A stretch of DNA of 64,000 bases from Rufibacter ruber (lineage in GTDB: Bacteria; Bacteroidota; Bacteroidia; Cytophagales; Hymenobacteraceae), in contig NZ_LRMM01000020.1 in NCBI RefSeq assembly GCF_001647275.1, positions 1 to 64,000 of the forward strand. The letters run 5' to 3'. Shown piece after piece: positions 1-8,443 of the stretch. The notes under the pieces are model-generated. The model saw only the letters and a list, made by a program, of their open reading frames with translations, searched no databases and was not told where the DNA came from. Position numbers and translations under genes: made by a program. Numbering within the stretch: the first letter of the stretch is position 1; each line of letters opens with the position of its first letter.

Positions 1-30
1 TTGGGCTTGTTTGCAAACAGCCCCAAAACA
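1..30. repeat. P40 palindrome, truncated by window start
   Basis: Right arm CAGCCCCAAAAC and loop of the dispersed palindrome described at 2336-2387. The left arm is cut by the window edge, so only about three quarters of the unit is visible. Confidence 0.7.
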
Positions 31-137
31 GGAGGGAATACCGCCGTCTGTAAAAATTAGGAAACCTCTATACGTCTAAAACGGTACATGTTAGTTCAAG
101 CGCCGGCAGGCAACCCCGGTGCCCGAACAAAAACCAT

Positions 138-1919
138 ATGGCGAAGCACACCTATGACATGGGGCTGATTGGCAACTGTGCCTATCTGGCTCTTATTCAC
201 AAAGACACCAACATTGAATGGCTCTGCTGGCCCCGCTTTGACAGTAGCTTCATCTTCGGGCCCATGATGGACCGGGAAAAAGGCGGTGAGTACTCGATCA
301 AGCCAGACACAGACCACTTCTCGTCGCACCAATACTACACAGAGAACACCAACATTCTCTGTACCGAGATTTCCTGTGAAGAAGGCTCTTACCGGGTCAC
401 GGACTTCGCACCGCGTTTCAGGCAGCACCAGCGCTATTACAAACCGCTCATGCTGATCAGGAAGGTAGAGCCGCTGGCGGGTTCGCCGCGTATCAAGGTC
501 ACCTGCCGCCCCGTGGGCAACTACGGGCAGCTGGAGCTCAAGCGCCGCCGCAGCAGCAACCACATCTCGTTCAGAGGCCTTGACGAGGAGGTACGCCTCA
601 CCACCAACGCCTCGCTCAGCTATATTCTGGAAGACCAGTATTTTGTCTTGAATGAGACCATTTACCTGGTGCTGACGTATGGCGCGCCGCTGGAGGCCCG
701 TCTGGAAAGCACCGCTGAGGAGTTCCTGAGCCAGACTACGCGCTACTGGCGCATGTGGGTGAAGAACACCAGCATCAGCAACTTCTTCCAGGAACAAGTC
801 ATCCGTTCGGCCTTGGCCCTCAAAATTCACCAGTACGAAGACACGGGCGCCATCATTGCGTCACCAACCACCAGCCTACCGGAACACCCCGGCTCCGGCC
901 GTAACTGGGACTACCGCTTCTGCTGGATGCGCGACACGTATTACATCCTGAACGCGTTCAACAACATTGGGCACTTTGAGGAGATGGAGCGGTATTTCCA
1001 TTTCATTGCCAACATCACGGCCAAAGATACCCAGCGCTACCAGCCGCTTTACTCCATCAGTGCGCAGAGCAAGCTCACTGAGATTGAACTGGAGCTGGAC
1101 GGTTACCTGGGCAACAAACCCGTGCGCATAGGCAATGACGCTTACACCCACATCCAGAATGACGTGTATGGGCAGATTCTGGTGGCGCTGCTGCCGCTGT
1201 ACGTTGACCGCCGTTTCAATGACGCCGAGCGCATAGAATCACAGAAGCTGATCTACAAGACGCTGTACAAGATACGCGATACCATGAACGAGCCGGACGC
1301 CGGCCTGTGGGAGTTCCGTGATTTTGCGCAGTACCATTGTTATACGTACCTGTTCCACTGGGCCGGGGCCGCCGCCGCCCGCAGTGCCGCCCGCTACATG
1401 GGAGATGAGCAGCTGGGCCAGTTGGCCAACGACCTCATGCAGCAGGCCGCGGCCAAGATTGAGGAGTGCTTTGACCCGGCGCAGGGCGTGTACACGCAGG
1501 CCATCGGGAAAAACCACATGGACGCCAGCACGCTGCAGCTCATCATGATGCACTATCTGGACCCCGCCTCTGAGCGCGCCAAAACGCACTTGGCAGCCAT
1601 GGAAAAGGAACTGAAAACCCCAGAAGGTCTCTTTTACCGCTACAAGCACGCAGATGACTTTGGCGTGCCGCAAAGCACTTTCCTGATCTGCGCGTTCTGG
1701 TACATTGAGGCCCTGGCCTGCGTGGGCCGCGTAGACGAAGCCATTTTTGAGTTTGAGAACATTCTGAAATACTCGAACCACCTGGGCTTGTTGAGCGAAG
1801 ACGTGGATTCCCGTGACGGCAGCCAGTGGGGGAACTTCCCGCAGGCCTACAGCCACGTGGGGCTGCTCAACGCCGCCTACCGCATCTCCAAACGTCTGGA
1901 TAGACCGTCCTTTCTGTAG
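138..1919 (+). CDS. Glycoside hydrolase family 15 protein (glucoamylase/trehalase-like)
   Basis: A 593-aa protein without signal peptide, so cytoplasmic. The N-terminal beta-sandwich region (about 1-220) begins with the GNCAYLALI and EWLCWPRFDSS stretches typical of bacterial GH15 proteins. The (alpha/alpha)6 barrel carries WDYRFCWMRD near residue 256 and, near the C-terminus (about 553-570), SEDVDSRDG then GNFPQAYSH, which holds the likely catalytic base. GH15 members hydrolyse alpha-glucosides, and some are trehalases. Lying next to a trehalose-phosphate synthase/phosphatase, a role in trehalose or alpha-glucan turnover is the best inference; substrate is not proven. The ATG at 138 fits the conserved N-terminus. 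The neighbouring otsAB gene is convergent, and a terminator follows at 1957. Confidence 0.9.
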   Translation: MAKHTYDMGLIGNCAYLALIHKDTNIEWLCWPRFDSSFIFGPMMDREKGGEYSIKPDTDHFSSHQYYTENTNILCTEISCEEGSYRVTDFAPRFRQHQRYYKPLMLIRKVEPLAGSPRIKVTCRPVGNYGQLELKRRRSSNHISFRGLDEEVRLTTNASLSYILEDQYFVLNETIYLVLTYGAPLEARLESTAEEFLSQTTRYWRMWVKNTSISNFFQEQVIRSALALKIHQYEDTGAIIASPTTSLPEHPGSGRNWDYRFCWMRDTYYILNAFNNIGHFEEMERYFHFIANITAKDTQRYQPLYSISAQSKLTEIELELDGYLGNKPVRIGNDAYTHIQNDVYGQILVALLPLYVDRRFNDAERIESQKLIYKTLYKIRDTMNEPDAGLWEFRDFAQYHCYTYLFHWAGAAAARSAARYMGDEQLGQLANDLMQQAAAKIEECFDPAQGVYTQAIGKNHMDASTLQLIMMHYLDPASERAKTHLAAMEKELKTPEGLFYRYKHADDFGVPQSTFLICAFWYIEALACVGRVDEAIFEFENILKYSNHLGLLSEDVDSRDGSQWGNFPQAYSHVGLLNAAYRISKRLDRPSFL

Positions 1920-1956
1920 ATGCTTAGCTTCTGAAAAGCATAGTTGACAAGAAAAA

Positions 1957-1985
1957 GCTCCTGCTAGAAATGGCAGGAGCTTTTT
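1957..1985 (+). terminator. Rho-independent terminator of the GH15 gene
   Basis: Stem GCTCCTGC/GCAGGAGC with an 8-nt loop followed by TTTTT, starting 38 nt after the GH15 stop. A P40 palindrome abuts it directly. Confidence 0.85.
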
Positions 1986-2027
1986 CCGTTTCTGGCCTAT
2001 TTTGGCCAAAACAGCCCGAAAACGGAA
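1984..2027. repeat. P40 palindrome
   Basis: Left arm GTTTCTGGCCTA and right arm CAGCCCGAAAAC differ at several positions; outer flank TTTCC pairs with GGAAA. It overlaps the T-run of the GH15 terminator. Confidence 0.75.
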
Positions 2028-2038
2028 ACTGCGGTATT

Positions 2039-2070
2039 CCTTCTCCCCCTGGGAGAAGGCTAGGATGAGG
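2039..2070 (-). repeat. Solitary TCTCCC hairpin with GATGAGG tail
   Basis: On the minus strand it reads CCTCATCCTAGCC and then a CTTCTCCC/GGGAGAAG hairpin. This is the same layout (CCTC-pyrimidine tract followed by a TCTCCC hairpin) as each end of the DUF559 insertion in metH. Confidence 0.6.
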
Positions 2071-2170
2071 GCGAGGCGGTTCCAGTTGTAACTGCAGTTG
2101 GCACAGACGCTCGCAGGTCCTCCGGACGCTACGAGGTCTTAATGAAATGTTGATTATTAAAAACGAAAGC

Positions 2171-2199
2171 ACTGGCGCGAGCTTGCAGCTCGTGCCAGT
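2171..2199. repeat. GGCGCG...CGTGCC variable-stem hairpin
   Basis: ACTGGCGCGAGCT-TGC-AGCTCGTGCCAGT forms a near-perfect hairpin. The ends are shared with copies at 6728, 26498, 26549, 30203 and 45563, while the inner stem is copy-specific. Confidence 0.7.
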
Positions 2200-2298
2200 A
2201 GAATGAATGAGTAAACATGAATTTGTATTACTGGCTAAAGCCGAAAGATTCATGCAGTTTCTCTTAGGCAAATTGTCTTACCAGTAGAACGGCCTTAC

Positions 2299-2327
2299 CC
2301 TCCTAACCTTCTCCCTTTGGGAGAAGG
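2299..2327 (+). repeat. Solitary TCTCCC hairpin
   Basis: CCTCCTAACC followed by CTTCTCCC-TTT-GGGAGAAG. It resembles the metH insertion ends and is in opposite orientation to the copy at 2039. Confidence 0.6.
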
Positions 2328-2335
2328 AACTCCGT

Positions 2336-2387
2336 GGTTTTCTGTTTTCGGGCTGTTTTGGAGAAAACAGCCCGAAAACAGAAAACC
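2336..2387. repeat. P40 dispersed palindrome (perfect copy)
   Basis: A clean copy of the commonest repeat in the window. The left arm GTTTTCGGGCTG is exactly complementary to the right arm CAGCCCGAAAAC, around a TTTTGGAGAAAA centre. The copy-specific flanks GGTTTTCT and AGAAAACC extend the stem, so the whole 52-bp unit is one hairpin. Thirty-four whole or partial copies occur in 64 kb, mostly just after stop codons. Different copies carry different but mutually complementary arms. A transcription-termination or mRNA 3'-end role is inference. Confidence 0.9.
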
Positions 2388-2455
2388 CTGTGAGGTTTGG
2401 GAAACCTCACAGGGTTTGGACTACATCATGCTACAAATGTCTACTGCGACTGAAA

Positions 2456-2622
2456 TTAGAGCATGTTTACATTTTCCTTCTGCGCTGCAAACGGGTATCA
2501 AAAGAACCTGACTTTGCCATTTTCTCGCACCATAGCGGGGCGTATGCTGCTCAAAAATCGCTTCGCCAGAACCTTGTGCTCCCCATTTTCGCCTGCAAAA
2601 TCAAAATGTAAACAAGCTCTTA
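2456..2622 (+). mobile_element. MITE-like 167-bp element, copy 1
   Basis: The ends TTAGAGCATGTTTACATTTT and AAAATGTAAACAAGCTCTTA are near-perfect inverted repeats. The interior matches the copies at 19584-19748 and, in reverse, 61338-61503. It has no coding capacity, so it would need a transposase supplied elsewhere. Confidence 0.7.
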
Positions 2623-2658
2623 GTAAACAATAATCAGCAATGAACCATTAGCATTTCC

Positions 2659-4829
2659 TTAACAAAGCGACTTGAGCAGTTTGCGCACGTCATTGCTGCC
2701 GTCTACATTGAAGCGGGCGTTGGAGCGTTCATTGCCTACTTTAATGCTGAAGGCCTCTTTGGGCATGGCCTGGAACATGTCTTCGTCTGTGCGGTCATCG
2801 CCAATAGACAGGATAAAGTCATGCGGGTGCTGTTCCAGCCAGCGGGCGGTGGCCACGCCTTTGTTAACTTCCACGTTTTTGATCTCCACAATCTTATCGC
2901 CCTCCATGACCTGCAGGTTAATGTTGGCGGCTATGAACAGGAGATAGTTGCTGAGTTCACGGGCGCGCAGTTCGGCCAGTGTGCGGTCTACCTTGCGGTA
3001 ATGCCACACCAGGGAAAAATCTTTTTCTTCTATAAACGAGCCTGGGGTACGGTCTACGTGCAGCTCCAGAATAGGCCTCACTTCTGCTTTCCAGCTGTCA
3101 CTGAGGTGTTGCAGCATTTCCCACTGGCCGTTCTGCTCCCGTGACCAAACACCGTGCTCGGCAATAAAGGCTACCGGCAGGTGCCCCAGCCATTTCTCCA
3201 GCGTATGGCGGTCGCGGCCGCTCACAATCACCACCTGGTTCTCTGGGTTCTGGGTAAGGCAGGTTAACGTTTCCAGCAGTTCCTGGTCTGGGAACGCCGC
3301 GTTAGGATCTTTCTTGAAGGGACTTAATGTGCCGTCATAGTCCAGGAACAGCATGCGCTGATGTGACTTTTTAAAGCTTTCCAGCAGTTGGGCACTCTCC
3401 TCTTTAGAAAGCGACTCAGTGGCCATTGCCTTTTGCTTTTCCTTGATGTACTCCAGCCGGTTCATGAAAATGCTCACCCAATGGTGTATGTTGTAGCGCT
3501 GCACAATCTCCTGCATGTGCTCCATGCGCGTGATCTGCTCCTCTTCGGGCATCAACAAGGCTTCTCTGATGGTGCGCACCATCTGCCCCAGATCATTGGG
3601 GTTGATGAGCAGGGCGTCTGCCAGCTCTCTGGAGGCACCTGCCATTTCGCTTAAGATCAGCACGCCTTTCCGGTCTACCTTGCTGGCAATGTATTCTTTG
3701 CAGACCAGGTTCATGCCATCCCGCATAGGCGTGACCAAGGCAATGTCTGCCACGCTGTACAGCGCCGAAAGTTCTTCAATGGGGAACGAGCGGTAGAAAT
3801 ATTGAATGGGGGTCCAGGTGATGGTGCGGTAAGAGCTGTTAATACGGCCCACCAGTTCATCAATGGTCTCCTTAAGTTGCTTGTACATCTCCACCTGGTC
3901 CCGAGACGGCACCACCAGCATAGACAGCGTTACCTTGCCGTGAAAATCTGGGTTTTCCTTCAGGAACAACTCAAAGGCTTGCAACCTTTGCGGAATCCCC
4001 TTGGAGTAGTCCAGGCGGTCAATAGACAGGATAATGCGCTGCTCCTGCAAGGCTTCGCGGTATTCGGCAATTTTGGCGTGGGTTTCTTCTGACGTGGCCA
4101 GGCTGGCGTACTTGTCATAGTCAATCCCATGGGGAACGCATCTACCATGATGTTCCGGAACCCGTTGTCTATAAGCCCCTGCGAAGTGTTCAGCCCCACA
4201 ATACGGCTCACGGAACTGAGGAAGTGACGCGCGTCATCATAGGTATGAAACCCGATCAGATCTGCGCCCAGCATGCCCTGTAGCAGTTGCTCCCGCCAAG
4301 GCAGTAATCTGAAAACCTCAAAGGACGGGAACGGGATATGCTGGAAAAACCCGATGGTGCTCTCCGGCATCTGCTCCCTAAGCATGGCCGGTAGCAGCAG
4401 CAACTGGTAATCATGCACCCAGATGGTGTCACCGGCAGAGGCCAGCTCCATGACCGCCTCACAGAACTTCTGGTTCACCCGCTGGTAGGCCTCCCAGTAG
4501 GTGTCCTCATATACCGCGTACTGGCTGAAGTAGTGAAATGTAGGCCACAGCGTCTCATTGCTGAACCCCTCGTAAAAATCCCTGATCTCCCCTTCTGTGA
4601 GGTAGACAGGGTGCATGCTTTGCTGATGAAGGTCTTGCCGCACCTGCTTTTTCTCTGAGTCTTCCTCAAAGTAGGTGCCGGGCCAGCCAATCCAGACGTT
4701 GTCGCCTTGTTTGTAGATAGATCCCAAACCGGTAGCCAAGCCACCCTCGCTTGACTCATATGCCAAGCCTTCTTCTGTTCTCTGTACTTTGATAGGCAGC
4801 CGGTTGGAGATGATAATGGTTTTGGGCAT
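2659..4829 (-). pseudogene. otsAB: Trehalose-6-phosphate synthase/phosphatase fusion (OtsA-OtsB), frameshifted
   Basis: Bifunctional enzyme: the N-terminal GT20 synthase makes trehalose-6-phosphate from nucleotide-glucose and glucose-6-phosphate, and the C-terminal HAD phosphatase releases trehalose. The synthase half shows ISNRLPIKV, WIGWPG, VHDYQLLLLP, GFFQHIPFP, LSIDRLDYSKG and RDGMNLV. The phosphatase half shows FLDYDGTLSPF, VSGRDRHTLE and GDDRTDEDMF. The frame breaks near 4126: after DAFPMG the conserved continuation DYDKYASLA is in the next frame. Restoring one base in the CCC run at 4126-4128 gives a 723-aa fusion, normal for Bacteroidota. Everything else looks intact, so a sequencing error is more likely than decay. 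It is transcribed divergently from the MscS channel and convergently with the GH15 gene. Confidence 0.9.
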
Positions 4830-5083
4830 AGTAGGTTGGATTTAATGGAAAATAAGTGGGAGCCCCAGGCAAGGGTTTCGTTTTGCCTTTCAGGAATAAT
4901 TCCCTAAACAGCCCCACCTGCTCTTATGTATGGGTTTACTGGTTTGGGTAAGCTTTTGTTGGTTAATATTCAAATATTAATATATAAAAAGACGCTTAAA
5001 AACGGCCCCAGCCCGTAGTGAAAAGTAACCTTTCTCCTGCTTGGCGGGTAAGCATGAACTTGTATTTGAACAGGTCAACAGGA

Positions 5084-6169
5084 ATGATTGAAGAAATTAA
5101 ACACTTTACCCTAGACCACTTTCCCCATTTTCTGCAAGGTGCCGGCGTCATAGCGGGGGCTATCATGGTAGGCATCATTATCAAGTGGCTGATCTTTAAG
5201 GTCCTTTCCACCTATCAGCACTGGTTCCCCCATGTTTGGGTAGAGGCTATTCTCAGAAAACTCAGCAAACCTGTTTCTTACCTCATGCCCCTGCTGGCGC
5301 TGGGCGCTGCCCTGCCCTTGCTGCCGTTGACCCCAGAGGCGCGGGAAGTCTTCAGGCGGGTCATGGAAATCTCCCTCACCGTGGTGTTTGCCTGGTTCCT
5401 GATTGGGTGGGTAAACGTGGTTCAGTACCAGATCAGAAAGAAGCACCAGCTGGACAAGGCAGACAACATCAAAGAGCGTCGGCTCTTCACCCAGCTCCAG
5501 TTCATCAGGCGGATGGCCATTATCCTGATTGTGTTCCTGGCCGCCTGCCTTATCCTGATGAGTTTCCCAACGGTGCGTAAAATTGGTACGGGTCTGGTGA
5601 CCTCTGCCGGGATTGCGGGCGTGATCTTGGGCTTTGCGGCCCAGAAATCGTTGGGGAACCTGCTGGCGGGTTTTCAGCTGGCCTTCACGCAGCCTATGCG
5701 CCTGGATGATGTGCTGGTGGTGGAGAACGAATGGGGCCGCGTAGAGGAAATCACCCTCACCTACGTGGTCATGCGCCTCTGGGACCAGCGCCGACTGGTG
5801 TTGCCCATCAACTACTTTATAGAGAAGCCTTTCCAGAACTGGACGCGCACCAACGCTGAGTTGCTGGGCACCGTTTTCCTGTACCTGGATTATACCGCCC
5901 CCATAGATGCGCTGCGCGAAGAACTCACCCGCATCTTGAAAGAAACCCACCTCTGGGACGGCCGCGTGGGCATACTGCAGGTCACCGACTCCAAGGAAAG
6001 AACCTTAGAATTGCGCGCCCTGGTCAGTGCCCGAGATTCTGGGACTGCGTATGACCTGCGCTGCTTTGTGCGGGAGAAGCTGGTAGATTTCGTACAGAAA
6101 AACTACCCGGAGTGCCTGCCTCTCAACAGAACCATTCTGCCCGCCGGCACAGATCCTGCCGTGGCGTAG
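5084..6169 (+). CDS. MscS-family mechanosensitive ion channel
   Basis: Small-conductance mechanosensitive channel that would release solutes on hypo-osmotic shock. Hydrophobic segments occur near the N-terminus (VIAGAIMVGIIIKWLIF), at VVFAWFLIGWV and at MAIILIVFLAACLILM. The pore-lining helix region GLVTSAGIAGVILGFAAQKSLGN is followed by the MscS beta domain (QPMRLDDVLVVENEWGRVEEI). The frame is open from a GTG at 5018, with ATGs at 5054 and 5084. I chose 5084 because a TGTATTTG box (one mismatch to TAnnTTTG) sits just upstream at 5061 and the first membrane helix follows naturally; 5054 is possible. It is divergent from otsAB, which suits a shared osmotic-stress context. Confidence 0.88.
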   Translation: MIEEIKHFTLDHFPHFLQGAGVIAGAIMVGIIIKWLIFKVLSTYQHWFPHVWVEAILRKLSKPVSYLMPLLALGAALPLLPLTPEAREVFRRVMEISLTVVFAWFLIGWVNVVQYQIRKKHQLDKADNIKERRLFTQLQFIRRMAIILIVFLAACLILMSFPTVRKIGTGLVTSAGIAGVILGFAAQKSLGNLLAGFQLAFTQPMRLDDVLVVENEWGRVEEITLTYVVMRLWDQRRLVLPINYFIEKPFQNWTRTNAELLGTVFLYLDYTAPIDALREELTRILKETHLWDGRVGILQVTDSKERTLELRALVSARDSGTAYDLRCFVREKLVDFVQKNYPECLPLNRTILPAGTDPAVA

Positions 6170-6234
6170 GTTGATGACTCAAGATTTAGTTTTGTCCTGT
6201 TGAAATTGGTTGGTTTGAGTAAAGTAGAAAATCT

Positions 6235-6271
6235 GTTTTAGGCTTATTTTCAGAAAAACAGGCCGAAAACG
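6235..6271. repeat. P40 palindrome
   Basis: Arms GTTTTAGGCTTA and CAGGCCGAAAAC, partly degenerate, 66 nt after the MscS stop. Confidence 0.7.
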
Positions 6272-6360
6272 CTTTCTGGTGATCCTGAGCATCCTTGAGG
6301 CGGGAGCCGAAGAGAGCTAGGCGTAGCTACTGAAGGATCTAATGGAGAAGTGTTTGCCTT

Positions 6361-6654
6361 TGCGTAGTCTGCTGTTCCCTAGGCTGTGCCGCTGTTGGCA
6401 ATGCCTCACTGGCTGTTCTGTTTCACCTCTTCCGGTAAGCGCTCACGGCCGCGGGGCCCGTCCTGCCGGCTCGCACTGCTGTTAAAACTACGCCTTTGGC
6501 GTTGCCTTCGGCACCGTATTAACAGAGGCGCTCACCGCCAGGACTGGTTTCTGTTCCTTTCCTGATCAGCTTGTCTGCTGGGTCTGCTTTAGCAGGTCAC
6601 TGCTGCTGTTCCGCTAGCCTGAGACGAGCCCGTGCTGCGCACATCAGTCAGGGG
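6361..6654 (+). repeat. 300-bp structured repeat, copy A
   Basis: Starts TGCGTAGTCTGCTGTTCCCT and ends CACATCAGTCAGGGG. The core (6460-6544) folds as an outer stem GTCCTGCCGG/CCGCCAGGAC, an internal loop, the stem CTGTTAA/TTAACAG, then two hairpins: CGCC-TTT-GGCG (6491-6501) and GCC-TTC-GGC (6504-6512). Copies B, C and D keep these pairs while changing their sequence. It is non-coding, and its identity as RNA or DNA structure is unknown. Confidence 0.75.
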
Positions 6655-6727
6655 CATGGGTGGTGGAATGTCTGTGGTTGACTGTTAGTGGCTGCTGCTG
6701 CTACTGCTGGAAGTGACTTCAGCAGCT

Positions 6728-6751
6728 GGCGCGAGTCTCCAGACTCGTGCC
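6728..6751. repeat. GGCGCG...CGTGCC variable-stem hairpin
   Basis: GGCGCG-AGTCT-CC-AGACT-CGTGCC. Inner stem AGTCT/AGACT. Confidence 0.7.
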
Positions 6752-7069
6752 TACAGATGATGGGGAGTCTCTGACTACCCTCGCTGCCCGGCAGCGAAAC
6801 CACGCGTTTCAGATGCACCTTTTGCTGGTTCAAGTTTCCGACTTGGACCCACCATGGCGGAAGCTTGAAGCTTACATGTGGCGAAGCCTCAAAGAGCGCT
6901 ACCAGCTACTCCCCCTTTGAAGGGGGCGAAGGGGGATGTTTACACAGGAGGGCACACATTCCAGAAAACTCCCCTCCTCGTAGGGGTGGGTTTGTTACAG
7001 CTGCCACCGCTTTACCGCCTGCTCAAAAGACCTCACAGGTTTTAAAAACCTGTGAGGTCTATGCCATTT

Positions 7070-7111
7070 CCCGTTTTCAGCCTGTTTTCAGAAAAACAGC
7101 CCGAAAACAGG
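7070..7111. repeat. P40 palindrome
   Basis: Arms GTTTTCAGCCTG and CAGCCCGAAAAC, 25 nt downstream of the RtcB stop (minus strand). Confidence 0.75.
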
Positions 7112-7135
7112 AATGCTTACCACCCTACGGCTCCC

Positions 7136-8359
7136 CTACTCTTTATAGGGGTCATACACATCTTCGCCCGCCATGGCCACACCCAACGGGCGAAGGGTGT
7201 GCAGGATTTTGATGGTGTTGCCCTGGTATTTCAAGACGTCCTCCAGTTTTTTGTAAGCCTCGGGGGCTTCATCGGCGCCTGCGCCGCGGAGTTCTATGCG
7301 CTTCTCTTTCATGCGCTGCTGCACGGCGTCAAAATCTACCAGGCCCGGGGAGACCACGGTTTTGCGCTTCACACCTTTGGCGTCTCTGATCCATTTGGTC
7401 TTGCCCGCGGCGGCCCGTCGGCTGAGCAGGCGGCCCGCGCCGTGTACGGTAGAATATAGTCCGCGCACAGACAGTTCGCTTTCCACGCCTTCAATGATGA
7501 CCGAATTGTCAAACATGTTGGCGCCAATGAATCCTTTCTGCCCCGGAAACGCAGGCGTGCAGCCTTTGCGTACCACCCAGTAGTCTTCGCCCTGGTGGCG
7601 CTCAAACCACGCGAAGTTGTGGTGGTTGTGAATGACTTCGGTGGCGGTGCCACCCAGAATGTGCAGCACGTTCTCTACCACAATGTCTCTGCCCGCGTAG
7701 GCGTATTCGCCCGCCAGGGCCATGGCGGCAATGTAGTCCTGCCCAATTTCTGAGTCAATGTCAAAGAGAATGGGCGGACCGTCCATGCCGCTTTCACGGG
7801 CTTTGTCAAAGAAGCTTCCGCCCTGTGAGAGGGCAATGAACCCGGAGGCGGTCTTGTGCCCAAACCCGCGGGACCCGAAGTGCACGCCAATCCAGAGGTA
7901 GCCTTTCTCGTCTTCAAAGAGGTCAATGAAGTGGTTTCCGCTGCCCACGGTGCCCAACTGCTCAGCGGCCAGTTTTCTGAGTTCGCGCTGCGGTTTGAAC
8001 TCTGCCTTCTTGATGTGCTCCAGCACGGGGTGGTCCACGCGCTTGGGATTGGGCCGCCCCACGCCAAAGCCAATGGTCTTCATGATCTCGTCCATGACGC
8101 GGGCAATGTTCACGTCACGGGCCATGATATCTGTCCGCACCGCCTTGTTTCCGCAGCCAATGTCAAACCCCACGCCAGAGAGCGAAACTTTGTTTTTGTA
8201 GGCCACGGCGCCACCTATGGGGTGGTTGTAGCCGTAGTGGGCATCTGCGGTGAGCACGCCAATGTCTTCTGGCCCCACGCAGCGTTTAATCTGGTTTATA
8301 GCGCTCTGGTCAATGATTTCCTCGCCAAAAATGGTGATGTTGTTTTCTACGGTAGCCAT
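7136..8359 (-). CDS. rtcB: RtcB-family RNA-splicing ligase
   Basis: GTP-dependent ligase that joins 2',3'-cyclic-phosphate (or 3'-phosphate) and 5'-hydroxyl RNA ends in RNA repair. Of the 407 residues, the metal-binding part shows TADAHYGYNHPIGG and VGFDIGCGNKAVRT, followed by GSGNHFIDL, VHFGSRGFGHK and ANMFDNSVI. VHGAGRLLSR carries the histidine that is guanylated in characterised RtcB. The ATG at 8359 (MATVEN) is preferred; the frame extends to 8491, but that part is the translation of a P40 palindrome. No archease gene is adjacent. A P40 follows the stop and another sits in the 5' leader. Confidence 0.92.
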   Translation of the reverse strand: MATVENNITIFGEEIIDQSAINQIKRCVGPEDIGVLTADAHYGYNHPIGGAVAYKNKVSLSGVGFDIGCGNKAVRTDIMARDVNIARVMDEIMKTIGFGVGRPNPKRVDHPVLEHIKKAEFKPQRELRKLAAEQLGTVGSGNHFIDLFEDEKGYLWIGVHFGSRGFGHKTASGFIALSQGGSFFDKARESGMDGPPILFDIDSEIGQDYIAAMALAGEYAYAGRDIVVENVLHILGGTATEVIHNHHNFAWFERHQGEDYWVVRKGCTPAFPGQKGFIGANMFDNSVIIEGVESELSVRGLYSTVHGAGRLLSRRAAAGKTKWIRDAKGVKRKTVVSPGLVDFDAVQQRMKEKRIELRGAGADEAPEAYKKLEDVLKYQGNTIKILHTLRPLGVAMAGEDVYDPYKE

Positions 8360-8404
8360 GGCCTTGTCTGGTTGGTCGCTTCTTCTATACGGAATTTCAA
8401 GATG

Positions 8405-8443
8405 CCGTTTTCGGCTTGTTTTCAGAAAAACAGGCCGAAAACA
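8405..8443. repeat. P40 palindrome in the rtcB leader
   Basis: Arms GTTTTCGGCTTG and CAGGCCGAAAAC (one mismatch), 45 nt upstream of the rtcB ATG. It is unusual in lying at a 5' rather than a 3' end. Confidence 0.8.

Larger units (their letters stand above)
2028..2658. other. Convergent intergenic region, repeats only
   Basis: No credible gene lies between the GH15 stop and the otsAB stop. The stretch holds a TCTCCC-type hairpin (2039-2070), an ACGCTCGCAGGTCC module (about 2106-2141), a GGCGCG hairpin (2171-2199), a second TCTCCC hairpin (2299-2327), a P40 palindrome (2336-2387), a short CCTGTGAGG palindrome (about 2388-2414) and a 167-bp MITE-like element (2456-2622). Open frames here are translations of these repeats. 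Confidence 0.8.
6235..7111. other. Composite repeat island 1
   Basis: The 966-nt gap between the MscS and RtcB stops contains no gene. In order it holds a P40 palindrome, the 300-bp structured repeat (copy A), a GGCGCG hairpin with a GATGATGGGGAGTCTC tract, a GGTTCAAGTTTCC hairpin (about 6829-6850), a CCCCCTTTGAAGGGGG module (about 6909), a CTCCTCGTAGGGGTGGG module, a CCTCACAGG palindrome (7031-7058) and a second P40. The same modules recur in similar order at 25.8-27.0, 29.4-30.8 and (mirror image) 45.0-46.0 kb. Confidence 0.75.

Noticed and set aside
2317-2611. Small frames in repeat-rich gaps (also 7052-7459, 44986-45300, 47595-47860)
   Set aside because: Their peptides (VFGLFWRKQPENRK, FLACFQENSPET-like) are translations of the P40 palindrome and recur wherever it occurs, so they are not evidence of a gene.
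4100-4140. Programmed frameshifting in otsAB (and the other three broken genes)
   Set aside because: No slippery heptamer or downstream structure is evident at the break, homologues are single-frame, and all four breaks share the pattern of one missing G or C.
6361-6654. Integron attC site or group II intron as identity of the 300-bp repeat
   Set aside because: No integrase, RYYYAAC/GTTRRRY core pair or reverse transcriptase is present. The stem pattern is multi-hairpin but matches neither class as far as I can see.
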